Shown here: positions 6,925 through 13,173 of the stretch, piece by piece | Layout of the letters: the number at the start of each line of letters is the position of its first letter | How positions within the stretch are numbered: position 1 is the stretch's first letter | DNA from: Candidatus Saccharibacteria bacterium UBA6039 | Lineage (GTDB): Bacteria > Patescibacteriota > Saccharimonadia > Saccharimonadales > Saccharimonadaceae | DNA: 13,173 bases | Assembly (NCBI GenBank): GCA_002427805.1 | Contig: DIZB01000003.1 | Location: 1 to 13,173, forward strand | Direction of reading: 5' to 3' | Program-made: the position numbers and the translations under genes | Notes under the pieces: generated by a model | Database searches by the model: none | What the model saw: only the letters and a program-made list of their open reading frames with translations | What the model was told of the DNA's origin: nothing

Positions 6925-8310
6925 TTATTGAATCTTACGGATACGATGATCGCCCTGATCAACGACATACAGTGCGCCTGAACCGTCGACAGCGATACCT
7001 TGTGAATAATAGAATTGTGCTGCCGTACCAGTACCATCCACGCTCCCAAGCGTACCCGAGCCAGCAAGCGTCGTGACGACCCCGGATGAAGTAATCATAC
7101 GAATGCGATAATTACTTCGATCAGTTACGTAGAAATTTCCCGATGCATCAACAGCTATGCCAAACGGATGACGTAGCTCTGCAGCAGTTCCTGTCGCATC
7201 AATATAGCCAGTTGTACCATCACCAGCGAACGTCGTCACAGTACCACCTGTTGTCACTTTTCTAATCGTATTATTGTTCGAATCGGCAACATATAAGTCA
7301 CCTGAAGATGCGATAACAATACCATACGGTGAGCTAAATTGTGCGCTCGTACCAGTGCCATCCACGTTACCAGCAGTTATCTGACCCGCTAGTGTTGTCA
7401 CGACACCAGCACTGGTGATTTTACGAACTTCATTATTACCACTATCAACAACATACACAGTCCCTGAAGAATCAACTGCAATACCATACGGTGCGTTAAA
7501 CTGAGCACTCGTTCCCGTTCCGTCGGCCGAACCGGCCGTCCCAGAGCCGGCAAACGTACTTACAGCCCCAGCGCTGGTGATTTTACGGATAAGGTTATTG
7601 GCTCGATCAGTCACGTAAAGAGTGTTCGAGCTATCAATCGCTATGCCTTCTGGGTAGTAAAACTGCGCAGCAGTTCCAGTACCGTTCGATGCGCCCTGTG
7701 CACCTGAACCTGCAAATGTCGTTACAACCCCAGCTACGGTCATTTTACGAATTTCATTATTGCCTCGATCAGCGATAAAGAAATTACCGGAGTTATCTAT
7801 CGCGATTCCGTCGGGATAACTAAACCTTGCCGCTGTTCCTGTACCATCAAGATTGCCGTTAGTTGATCCAGCAAGTGTTGTAACAACTCCCCCATTAACC
7901 GTCGTACCGCCCGGACCAGTCTGGCCAGGGCAAACACCTGGCGTGGGTGTGGTTGAATCGGTAATCATATACGCGCTACCGCCAATGATACCCGTTACAC
8001 AGTACGAGTTAGTTGCAGGGTAATATGTATACTGGTAAGCAGTACCCGATGATTGAGGGCCACTGCCATTATTAAGCGTGGAGAGGCTCGATGGAAATGA
8101 ACCATTAGTCACGTTACTTATTGCTAGCTGCTTTGATGTGCTATCAAGATCAGATGTAATAACAGCAATGCGCGCTTTATTTTGGATACCTATATAACTT
8201 ATGATGACTATTGTCACAAGTATACCAATCACTACAATCACAATTAATAATTCAATAATTGTAAAGGCTGGCGCAGAGGCGTATTTGCGCTTGGCATTAC
8301 TGGTGCTCAT
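6925..8310 (-). CDS. type IV pilin-like protein fused to a six-blade NHL beta-propeller
   Basis: A 461-aa surface protein with two parts. Residues 1-15 form a basic prepilin leader ending in Ala15, followed by FTIIELL with Phe16 as the probable mature N-terminus and the conserved Glu at position +5 (Glu20). The hydrophobic pilin helix spans about 16-41. A short pilin-like region follows (to about 130), containing Cys104 and Cys127, which may form the disulfide loop common in pilins. After a Gly/Thr-rich linker come six repeats of about 54 residues (142-461) with the pattern VVTT-AGS, DGTGTAAQF, P-GIA-D-SG and LYV-D--NN-IRKIT, the NHL type, enough for one closed propeller. NHL propellers often bind proteins or glycans, so a role in attachment is inferred. 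No other pilus genes adjoin it. Its promoter lies within a 41-bp palindrome, and the mRNA is probably leaderless. Confidence 0.92.
   Translation of the reverse strand: MSTSNAKRKYASAPAFTIIELLIVIVVIGILVTIVIISYIGIQNKARIAVITSDLDSTSKQLAISNVTNGSFPSSLSTLNNGSGPQSSGTAYQYTYYPATNSYCVTGIIGGSAYMITDSTTPTPGVCPGQTGPGGTTVNGGVVTTLAGSTNGNLDGTGTAARFSYPDGIAIDNSGNFFIADRGNNEIRKMTVAGVVTTFAGSGAQGASNGTGTAAQFYYPEGIAIDSSNTLYVTDRANNLIRKITSAGAVSTFAGSGTAGSADGTGTSAQFNAPYGIAVDSSGTVYVVDSGNNEVRKITSAGVVTTLAGQITAGNVDGTGTSAQFSSPYGIVIASSGDLYVADSNNNTIRKVTTGGTVTTFAGDGTTGYIDATGTAAELRHPFGIAVDASGNFYVTDRSNYRIRMITSSGVVTTLAGSGTLGSVDGTGTAAQFYYSQGIAVDGSGALYVVDQGDHRIRKIQ
6928..7887 (-). repeat. six tandem repeats of about 162 bp encoding NHL blades
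   Basis: The DNA encodes six consecutive copies of a 53-54-codon unit (the last one 51 codons) starting at protein residues 142, 195, 249, 303, 357 and 411. At the protein level GTGTAAQF or close variants, GIAVD and IRKIT recur in nearly every unit. The copies differ at many codons, so the array is old enough to have diverged but similar enough to allow recombination-driven changes in blade number. Confidence 0.85.
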
Positions 8311-8348
8311 GTTTAAATAATATCACGTAGTGATATCTTTTAAACATG
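8308..8348. promoter_or_regulatory. 41-bp palindrome covering the pilin-propeller promoter and start codon
   Basis: Two 19-bp arms (8308-8326 and 8330-8348) match as inverted repeats in 17 of 19 positions around a 3-bp centre (GTA). The minus-strand arm nearest the gene contains the extended -10 TG-A-TATTAT (8317-8325), six spacer bases and the ATG of the pilin-propeller gene at 8308-8310. It may be an operator for a dimeric regulator. In an RNA reading through from upstream it would fold into a long hairpin that hides the start codon. No U-run follows, so an intrinsic terminator is unlikely. Confidence 0.7.
8317..8325 (-). promoter_or_regulatory. extended -10 promoter for the pilin-propeller gene (leaderless)
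   Basis: TG-A-TATTAT on the minus strand with six bases to the ATG at 8310. It lies wholly within one arm of the 41-bp palindrome, so a protein bound there would block initiation. Confidence 0.6.
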
Positions 8349-8354
8349 CACTGT

Positions 8355-8492
8355 TTAGCTAAAGCTAATGTCTTCGCCCGTCGATAGGTCATCGATCGTT
8401 GAGACTGGCTTTAGACCACGAACGTGCTGCAGTAAAAATGTCAGTACCGACTGGTCGTCACTATGAATATCTTGTGCATCTGTATCGTTCAT
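8355..8492 (-). CDS. putative 45-aa acidic protein
   Basis: A short frame from ATG (8490-8492) to TAA (8355-8357) in the 230-bp gap between pyrG and the pilin-propeller gene. The 45-residue product begins MNDTDAQDIHSDDQSV and ends in STGEDISFS. It has eight Asp and one Glu against one Lys, one Arg and three His, a possible short helix at about 15-25 (SVLTFLLQHVR), no cysteine and no membrane segment. I do not recognise it. Support for its reality is the best promoter in the window directly upstream and a gap size otherwise unusual for this compact region. Against it, no Shine-Dalgarno lies at normal spacing, and I cannot test conservation. The same transcript could instead act as a small RNA. 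Confidence 0.5.
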   Translation of the reverse strand: MNDTDAQDIHSDDQSVLTFLLQHVRGLKPVSTIDDLSTGEDISFS

Positions 8493-8503
8493 ATTTTTGT
8501 TTT

Positions 8504-8521
8504 AGAGTACCTTTATACTCT
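8504..8521 (-). promoter_or_regulatory. stem-loop at the 5' end of the 45-aa ORF transcript
   Basis: AGAGTA and TACTCT form a 6-bp stem with the 6-base loop TAAAGG. It begins within a few bases of the expected transcript start and ends 11 bases before the ATG. The loop contains the only Shine-Dalgarno-like bases (AAAGG), which are too far from the ATG unless the stem forms. Confidence 0.4.
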
Positions 8522-8522
8522 C

Positions 8523-8551
8523 ATCATAGCACTTATGCTATTATTTGTCAA
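8523..8551 (-). promoter_or_regulatory. strong sigma-70 promoter upstream of the 45-aa ORF
   Basis: On the minus strand a perfect -35 TTGACA (8546-8551) is followed by exactly 17 bp and an extended -10 TG-C-TATGAT (hexamer 8523-8528). The -35 overlaps the last codons of pyrG. It is the only textbook -35/-10 pair I found here. A dyad ATAGCA-TAAG-TGCTAT (8526-8541) fills the 3' half of the spacer and runs into the -10, so it could be an operator. Confidence 0.7.
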
Positions 8552-10145
8552 GTTTAGCGGCTTTAATCAAACCTCTAAAAAGTGGGTGCGCGCGATCTGG
8601 TCGCGACTTAAATTCGGGGTGCGCCTGAGTGGCAACAAAATACGTGCTGTCCGGTGCTTCGACGTATTCTACCAACTTACCATCAGGTGACCAGCCACTC
8701 ACGATAAGCCCCCCATTTTTAACGTCATCCAAAAACGCTTGATTTACTTCGTAGCGGTGGCGATGACGCTCTGTCGTGGTCTCGCTGCTATACGCCTCGG
8801 CAACCTTTGAGCCGGGTACAAGATTTGCCGTGTAGTCACCAAGTCTGAGCGTGCCACCGGTTGATTCTTTGCCTTCTTGGCCGTCCATAATATAGACAAC
8901 ATTATGCGAAGTTTCGGGATTGAACTCAGTACTATTTGCATCGTCTAGACCTGCTTTACGAGCAGCTGCAATGACTGCGAGTTGCAGCCCCAAACAAAGC
9001 CCGAGGTAGGGAACGTTATTATCAAGCGCAAAGCGTGCCGCCGCAATTTTGCCTTCAATGCCACGACCACCGAAACCGCCAGGCACAACAATTGCGTCAA
9101 ATTTTGATAAGTCATAGTCATCAACCTGCGTGGCATCGACCCATTGAAGCGTCAGTGATACATCCTCTGCCCAAGCAGCACTCTTCAGCGCTTCGGTCAC
9201 AGAAAGATAGGTATCTTCGTTATCCATATATTTAGCGATGAGTGCAACTTTTAAGTCTTGTGCGGGGCGAGCTGCTTGTTGCGCCACAAGACGCTGCCAC
9301 TTCGAAAGGTCAGCTGGCGTGTCGTTATGGGTAAAACGCTCCAATAAGCCATTAAGGCCGCTTGCTGCAATCGTGAGTGGTACCTCATAGACGGTATCGG
9401 CATTTGGCATGAGAAGCACGGCATCTTCACTCACACCACCAAAAAGAGAAATCTTACGAGCAACATTTTCGGGTGCAGGATCATCGGTACGCACCACGAC
9501 AGCATCTGGCACAATACCAAAACCACGGAGGTCGTTCAAGGCATTTTGTGCGGGCTTTGTCTTAAATTCTTTACTGGTTCCAATAAAAGGAACGTAGACA
9601 ACGTGCACGTATAGGCAATTCTCTCGTCCGACACGCTGTGCGAATTCACGAATTGCTTCTACGAAGCTAAGGCCTTCATAGTCACCCACCGTACCGCCAA
9701 CTTCAACGATATGAACATCCGAGCCCTCACTTGCAACTTGGATTGCATCTTGAATTGCACGTGTCAGGTGTGGGATAAGCTGTACAGTTTTGCCTTCAAA
9801 CTTGCCAGCCCGCTCATCGGCAATCAGATTACTCAGCAGTTGCCCCGATAGCGTGGCATTCTTCTGTGTCAGTTCAATATCAAGGAACCGCTCGTAATGC
9901 CCAAGGTCAAGGTCAGTCTCGGCACCATCACGCGTGACATAACATTCACCATGTTCCGCAGGATTCAAAAGGCCCGCATCTACATTGAGATACGGGTCGC
10001 ATTTTTGAATGGAAACGGTCATGCCTTTAGCTTGTAGGACTGCGCCTATACTCGCCGCCGTAATGCCTTTTCCAACCCCCGAGAGTACACCCCCAGTTAC
10101 AAATATGTATTTCTGTTTTTCACCCATGATAGTACCAGTCTCCAT
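8541..10145 (-). CDS. pyrG: CTP synthase
   Basis: PyrG converts UTP to CTP using ATP and glutamine-derived ammonia. The 534-aa, two-domain protein is full length. The synthase domain begins with KYIFVTGGVLSGVGKG (12-27, P-loop at 22-27) and continues with DPYLNVDAG (50-58), HGECYVTRDGAETDLDLGHY (65-84) and the ammonia-channel/UTP region EVGGTVGDYEG (148-158). The class I glutamine amidotransferase domain has its oxyanion strand at VPGGFGGRG (354-362), nucleophile Cys384 in GLCLGLQ (382-388) and His509/Glu511 in AHPEF (508-512). The ATG at 10145 lies eight bases after an extended -10. A start six codons later (Met7) is possible, with GGAG 13 bases upstream, but fits less well. zwf lies 114 bp upstream. 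Confidence 0.97.
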   Translation of the reverse strand: METGTIMGEKQKYIFVTGGVLSGVGKGITAASIGAVLQAKGMTVSIQKCDPYLNVDAGLLNPAEHGECYVTRDGAETDLDLGHYERFLDIELTQKNATLSGQLLSNLIADERAGKFEGKTVQLIPHLTRAIQDAIQVASEGSDVHIVEVGGTVGDYEGLSFVEAIREFAQRVGRENCLYVHVVYVPFIGTSKEFKTKPAQNALNDLRGFGIVPDAVVVRTDDPAPENVARKISLFGGVSEDAVLLMPNADTVYEVPLTIAASGLNGLLERFTHNDTPADLSKWQRLVAQQAARPAQDLKVALIAKYMDNEDTYLSVTEALKSAAWAEDVSLTLQWVDATQVDDYDLSKFDAIVVPGGFGGRGIEGKIAAARFALDNNVPYLGLCLGLQLAVIAAARKAGLDDANSTEFNPETSHNVVYIMDGQEGKESTGGTLRLGDYTANLVPGSKVAEAYSSETTTERHRHRYEVNQAFLDDVKNGGLIVSGWSPDGKLVEYVEAPDSTYFVATQAHPEFKSRPDRAHPLFRGLIKAAKLDK

Positions 10146-10153
10146 GGGATTTC

Positions 10154-10162
10154 ATTGTAGCA
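10154..10162 (-). promoter_or_regulatory. extended -10 promoter for pyrG (leaderless)
   Basis: TG-C-TACAAT on the minus strand, ending eight bases before the pyrG ATG at 10145. A similar CATGCTATATG copy lies about 30 bp further upstream and could be a second, weaker start site. Confidence 0.55.
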
Positions 10163-10195
10163 TGGTACGTTACCACTTCGCTACATATAGCATGT

Positions 10196-10224
10196 TGTAG
10201 TATTGTCACTACACTATATATAGT
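10196..10224. promoter_or_regulatory. pair of adjoining dyads upstream of pyrG
   Basis: TGTAGT-N6-ACTACA (10196-10213) is a perfect 6-bp inverted repeat. It abuts the 12-bp palindrome ACTATATATAGT (10213-10224). Both lie 50-80 bp before the pyrG start in the 114-bp gap after zwf. They look like operator half-sites, but no regulator is identified, and AT-rich palindromes arise easily by chance. Confidence 0.35.
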
Positions 10225-10259
10225 ATTATCGACCCCTAAAAACACTAGTGGTATGGTGT

Positions 10260-11543
10260 CTAGGAGACGATTGATTCAGGTGTCGAACCCGACTCGTATC
10301 GGCGCAAGTTGTCGCCACTTTCAAGCCACGCATCCTGCACAGGTTGCAAAATTTCCCAGGCCCTAATGACTTCAGCACTCGACGCAAATAGGCTTTTTCG
10401 GCTGAGCGTGGCATCTACAATCACCTGCTCGTATGCATCAGGTAACGAGACATCCTCTGGATATTCAAATGAGAGTTTTTTGGTTTCAAATTCGCGGTCA
10501 TAGCCAGGCTTCTTGATGGCAAGTTCAATCTCAACTCCTTCGTGCGGTTGAATCTTAAAGATCAAACAATTTGTCTGTGCGTCTCGATTTTTACGGAAAA
10601 ACACACGAACCTCAGTTGACTTTTCATTTAAGGCCTTACCCGTTGTGAGAATGAGTGGTACGTTTTGCCACTTCGGATTCGTCGACCGTAGTTCAAGTGA
10701 TACAAAGGTCTCAACAATGCTATTTTGGTTGCCTACTTCATCTTTATACGTCTCGTATTGCCCTCGTAGGGAGAGGTTCGGGTCTGCTGAGCTTACATCA
10801 CGAAGTGCATCAAAGCGTAGCGCTGGCACGTCGTCCCACTCCATGGCATCTGGCGTGTCCATGAGCGTCAGAGATAGTAGTTGCATCAGGTGTCCCTGTA
10901 CAATGTCGCGTAGAGCCCCTGTTTGTTCATAAAACTCAGCGCGGCCTTCAATACCAATTTTCTCAATCGCTGCTACTTCGATCCGTTCGATGAGGCCGTT
11001 ATCCCATATGTGGTCAAACAATGCGTTGCCACTTCGAAAGGCCACAATGTTTTGTGACATTTCCTTCGCTAAGTAGTGGTCGATTCGATATACTTGTGAC
11101 TCTTCAAAGTATTTGGCCACGTGATCGATCATGTCGTGTGCCGAGGTAAGGTTAACGCCGAACGGCTTCTCAAGCAAAAGCTTCACGTTTGAACTATTGA
11201 GACCACTTTGTCCTAATAGCTCGATAATTTGTGACGTCGCACTTGGCGGCACGGATAAGTAAATAATGGCTTGGTCACTATCCCCCAGTGCGACGAAGTC
11301 TTTCAGCCGCGCATAGTCCTCGCTACTACTCATATCCATCGTGAAGCCCTGCACCCGTGACTCAAGGTTGTTAGCGCCAAGTGAATTCTGCAACAATTCT
11401 GGAATATCAATATCGCGGCGAGAGACACCAATTACTGACATGTCATCAAACTTACCTGTATTAATAATTTGTGCAAGCGCAGGCAATAATTTACGAGTGC
11501 TCAGGTCACCCGTAATGCCGAAAATGATAAGTTTTGTACTCAT
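10260..11543 (-). CDS. zwf: glucose-6-phosphate 1-dehydrogenase
   Basis: Zwf oxidises glucose 6-phosphate to 6-phosphogluconolactone and reduces NADP+, opening the oxidative pentose phosphate pathway. The nucleotide-binding motif is FGITGDLSTRKLLPAL (8-23), with IGVSRRD (38-44) following. LEKPFG (124-129) and the substrate motif RIDHYLAKE (153-161; usually RIDHYLGKE) are present. The catalytic His218 sits in RDIVQGHLMQLL (212-223). The C-terminal family segment LPDAYEQVIVDAT is present near residue 371. At 427 aa it is about 50-70 residues shorter than most bacterial Zwf, by trimming of loops and C-terminus rather than loss of a domain. The ATG lies six bases after TATACT and 15 bp after the CYTH stop. 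No 6-phosphogluconolactonase or gnd gene adjoins it in the window. Confidence 0.95.
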   Translation of the reverse strand: MSTKLIIFGITGDLSTRKLLPALAQIINTGKFDDMSVIGVSRRDIDIPELLQNSLGANNLESRVQGFTMDMSSSEDYARLKDFVALGDSDQAIIYLSVPPSATSQIIELLGQSGLNSSNVKLLLEKPFGVNLTSAHDMIDHVAKYFEESQVYRIDHYLAKEMSQNIVAFRSGNALFDHIWDNGLIERIEVAAIEKIGIEGRAEFYEQTGALRDIVQGHLMQLLSLTLMDTPDAMEWDDVPALRFDALRDVSSADPNLSLRGQYETYKDEVGNQNSIVETFVSLELRSTNPKWQNVPLILTTGKALNEKSTEVRVFFRKNRDAQTNCLIFKIQPHEGVEIELAIKKPGYDREFETKKLSFEYPEDVSLPDAYEQVIVDATLSRKSLFASSAEVIRAWEILQPVQDAWLESGDNLRRYESGSTPESIVS

Positions 11544-11549
11544 TACTCT

Positions 11550-11555
11550 AGTATA
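11550..11555 (-). promoter_or_regulatory. -10 promoter element for zwf (leaderless)
   Basis: TATACT on the minus strand, six bases before the zwf ATG. It begins three bases after the stop codon of the CYTH gene (11559-11561), so the -35 side lies inside that gene. No TGn extension is present. Confidence 0.6.
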
Positions 11556-11558
11556 GTC

Positions 11559-12146
11559 CTATGGTTTAAAAATATCTGGCACTGGATCGCCGAAACGAAC
11601 TTCAGGAATATCAATGACACCTCTGCCAATCATATGTGGATACTGGAGTTTATACGCCGCATCGACGCTACCAAACACTGCATCTTCCCACTTAAAGCCC
11701 ATGCTGCCCGCTGTTTCTTTCACAAGTTCCTCGCTAGGACCTTCGATTTCAATATAGGTATTAAGCCATGGCCATTCATCAAGAACAACCTCTACGTCGT
11801 TAAGCATCCAGGTTTCTCGTTTTGATTCCTGGAATGTTTTTGGAGGAAGTCCCATCTCTTTTAAGATTGCAAGCATCGTGTCAAAATCACTCACTTCAAC
11901 TTCGTGTTCCTGTGCACCTGTTAGTGACTGTGCTTTAAATTCTTTGAAAGTCAGTGTCACTTTATCACCCTGATCGCGTAGGCGAACAAAAGCATCTCGA
12001 CCACCTTTACGCATATCGCTATTTTCACTTAGCGCGCGCTTCATGAGTCGCATCGGCTGTTCGCACACTGCACCAAGCGATATTAGTTTAGCGCGTATGT
12101 CATCAAAATCGACGTTTAAAAACTTTACTTCAATTTCTGTCTTCAC
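11559..12146 (-). CDS. CYTH-domain protein (class IV adenylate cyclase / thiamine-triphosphatase-like)
   Basis: A 195-aa CYTH-superfamily protein. These form a closed beta-tunnel that binds triphosphates with metal ions, and act as class IV adenylate cyclases, thiamine triphosphatases or inorganic triphosphatases. The hallmark ExExK is EIEVK at 4-8. Further tunnel residues are FVRLRD (53-58), LTFKEF (65-70), HEVEV (81-85), SKRETW (108-113), VVLDEWP (120-126) and YIEIEG (131-136). Sequence alone does not choose between cyclase and triphosphatase. The start is GTG with AGGAG six bases upstream. The gene lies 20 bp after nrdB and is probably its operon partner. Residues after about 170 extend past the core as a Pro-rich tail. 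Confidence 0.9.
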   Translation of the reverse strand: MKTEIEVKFLNVDFDDIRAKLISLGAVCEQPMRLMKRALSENSDMRKGGRDAFVRLRDQGDKVTLTFKEFKAQSLTGAQEHEVEVSDFDTMLAILKEMGLPPKTFQESKRETWMLNDVEVVLDEWPWLNTYIEIEGPSEELVKETAGSMGFKWEDAVFGSVDAAYKLQYPHMIGRGVIDIPEVRFGDPVPDIFKP

Positions 12147-12166
12147 GTCGCACTCCTACTCGGGTA

Positions 12167-13162
12167 TTATTCAGACTTTGTGCCACCACCAGCATTCACT
12201 TCGTAGCTAGTGTTTGTGCTCTCAAAGAAATTGACGAGCTGCAGTGTGTCGTTAGCCGCTGCCATCCATTTTGCTGGGTTAGACACCTTGTAGTGCGCCT
12301 CAAAACCAAGTTCTTCCAGGCGACGGTCAGCCAAATATTTCACGTATTGGTTGATATAGTCGCTGTTTAGCCCAAGGATACCGTTAGGGAGAAGATCACG
12401 GTTGTACGCTTCTTCCATCTCAACACCGTCCAAGATCATTTGCTTAATTTCGGCAGCAAACTCTTCAGTTTGCAAATCTTCGTTCTCTTCAAGCACAGTG
12501 AGGATCAAGTTAATGCCGAACTTAAGGTGCAGTGATTCATCACGTACAACCCAGTCAATCAGGCTTCCGAAGTTGCGAAGCAGATTACGCTGACGGAATG
12601 AAAGTGCCACCATGAAGCCACTGTAAAACCAAATACCCTCTAAGATAACGTTGTATGCAATCAGATTACGGACAAAATCTTTTTTGCCTTCGGTTGTTGA
12701 GATATCAAGCGTTTGTTCAGTCATGCGCTTAATGAATTTCGTCTCAAACTCTTCTTTTCTCGCCATGCTTGGCGTATCAACGTGTGCAGCGTAAGCGAGG
12801 TCACGGTCAATCGGAAATGTCTCAAGCACGTATTCGAAGCTCATACAGTGGTTCGCTTCTTCCCACATCTGCTTTGCAAGATACAAGTGGCACTCCGCGG
12901 CGTTTACATATGGGTACACACCGAAGGCAAGCGCCTTATTTACAAGAAGTTCATTTGGGTTGAAGTAGCTCATGAGGAACGTTACGGCGTGACGCTCCTC
13001 TTCACTCATTTTCTTCCAGTCACTTAGGTCTTGGCCCAATTGAATCTCATTTGGGAACCATGTGTTAGCAACAGCCTGATTGTAAAGATCCATCGCCCAT
13101 GGATAGTGGACGGGTTTAAGTAGTAATCCGTCTTGGATACCTGTTCCTAAAATTCCTGGCAT
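12167..13162 (-). CDS. nrdB: class Ic-type ribonucleotide reductase beta subunit (R2)
   Basis: The radical-generating subunit of aerobic ribonucleotide reductase, which makes deoxynucleotides with an NrdA partner not in the window. The 331-aa protein has a complete set of metal ligands: Glu71, Glu102 and His105 (in EEANHCMSF), Glu175 (in LEGIWFYSG), and Glu209 and His212 (in RDESLHLKFG). The position of the radical tyrosine, four residues after the first His, is Phe109. Glu in place of the first Asp ligand plus Phe for Tyr is the signature of class Ic R2 of Chlamydia trachomatis, which uses a Mn/Fe cofactor. From memory of that protein, all ligands align at one constant offset. Trp35 (NTWFP) and Tyr320 near the C-terminus fit the radical-transfer path. 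The ATG has GGAGA six bases upstream. Confidence 0.95.
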   Translation of the reverse strand: MPGILGTGIQDGLLLKPVHYPWAMDLYNQAVANTWFPNEIQLGQDLSDWKKMSEEERHAVTFLMSYFNPNELLVNKALAFGVYPYVNAAECHLYLAKQMWEEANHCMSFEYVLETFPIDRDLAYAAHVDTPSMARKEEFETKFIKRMTEQTLDISTTEGKKDFVRNLIAYNVILEGIWFYSGFMVALSFRQRNLLRNFGSLIDWVVRDESLHLKFGINLILTVLEENEDLQTEEFAAEIKQMILDGVEMEEAYNRDLLPNGILGLNSDYINQYVKYLADRRLEELGFEAHYKVSNPAKWMAAANDTLQLVNFFESTNTSYEVNAGGGTKSE

Positions 13163-13173
13163 AATTGTTCTCC

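Noticed and set aside
8346..8387. 13-codon plus-strand ORF (ATG at 8346) behind the mirror-image -10 of the palindrome
   Set aside because: It follows from the palindrome's symmetry; the mirrored hexamer TATCTT is poor and the frame is very short and antisense to the 45-aa ORF.
10120..10155. Short upstream ORF overlapping the pyrG start (ATG at 10155, 11 codons, minus strand)
   Set aside because: Its ATG begins inside the proposed -10 hexamer (it uses the last AT), so the expected pyrG transcript would not contain it.
10238..10259. Possible intrinsic terminator after zwf (ACAC/GTGT stem followed by a short T-run on the minus strand)
   Set aside because: The stem is only four base pairs with a 10-base loop, too weak to support a terminator call.

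Overview
The window is a dense stretch of an ordinary bacterial chromosome, almost all of it coding on the minus strand. Very short gaps, gene overlaps, near absence of terminators, shortened enzymes and a mix of leaderless and Shine-Dalgarno-led genes suggest a small streamlined genome. My best guess is Patescibacteria/CPR, probably Saccharibacteria (TM7), but no ribosomal RNA or other decisive marker is present. The orn frame ends with TGA, so UGA is a stop here and the UGA=Gly lineages of CPR are unlikely.

Layout, in the direction of minus-strand transcription (right to left): nrdB (class Ic-type ribonucleotide reductase radical subunit) and a CYTH-domain protein form one unit. Next come zwf, pyrG, a 45-aa ORF, and a type IV pilin-like protein fused to a six-blade NHL beta-propeller, then argS. 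These are followed by an mscL-msrB pair, an orn-mmcQ/yjbR pair with a 4-nt overlap, and an AT-rich P-loop kinase. After a short divergent promoter region, dnaG and rpoD (cut by the left edge) overlap by 14 nt. The only plus-strand gene is a single-pass membrane protein, divergent from dnaG and convergent with the kinase.

Most genes are housekeeping: replication priming and sigma factor (dnaG-rpoD), dNTP and CTP synthesis (nrdB, pyrG), NADPH supply (zwf), translation (argS), RNA turnover (orn), oxidative repair (msrB) and osmotic safety (mscL). The less ordinary parts are the pilin-propeller fusion with a 41-bp palindrome over its promoter and start codon, a DnaG that has lost all four zinc ligands and every cysteine, the Tyr-to-Phe class Ic NrdB, and the 45-aa ORF behind the best promoter in the window.

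A consistent expression rule can be read from the sequence. Eight genes that start transcription units have a -10 element (mostly extended TGn) ending 6-8 nt before an ATG, which implies leaderless mRNAs. Genes inside units have Shine-Dalgarno sites, and all three GTG starts (rpoD, mmcQ, CYTH) belong to that second group. I found no tRNA, rRNA, CRISPR array, IS element or prophage gene.
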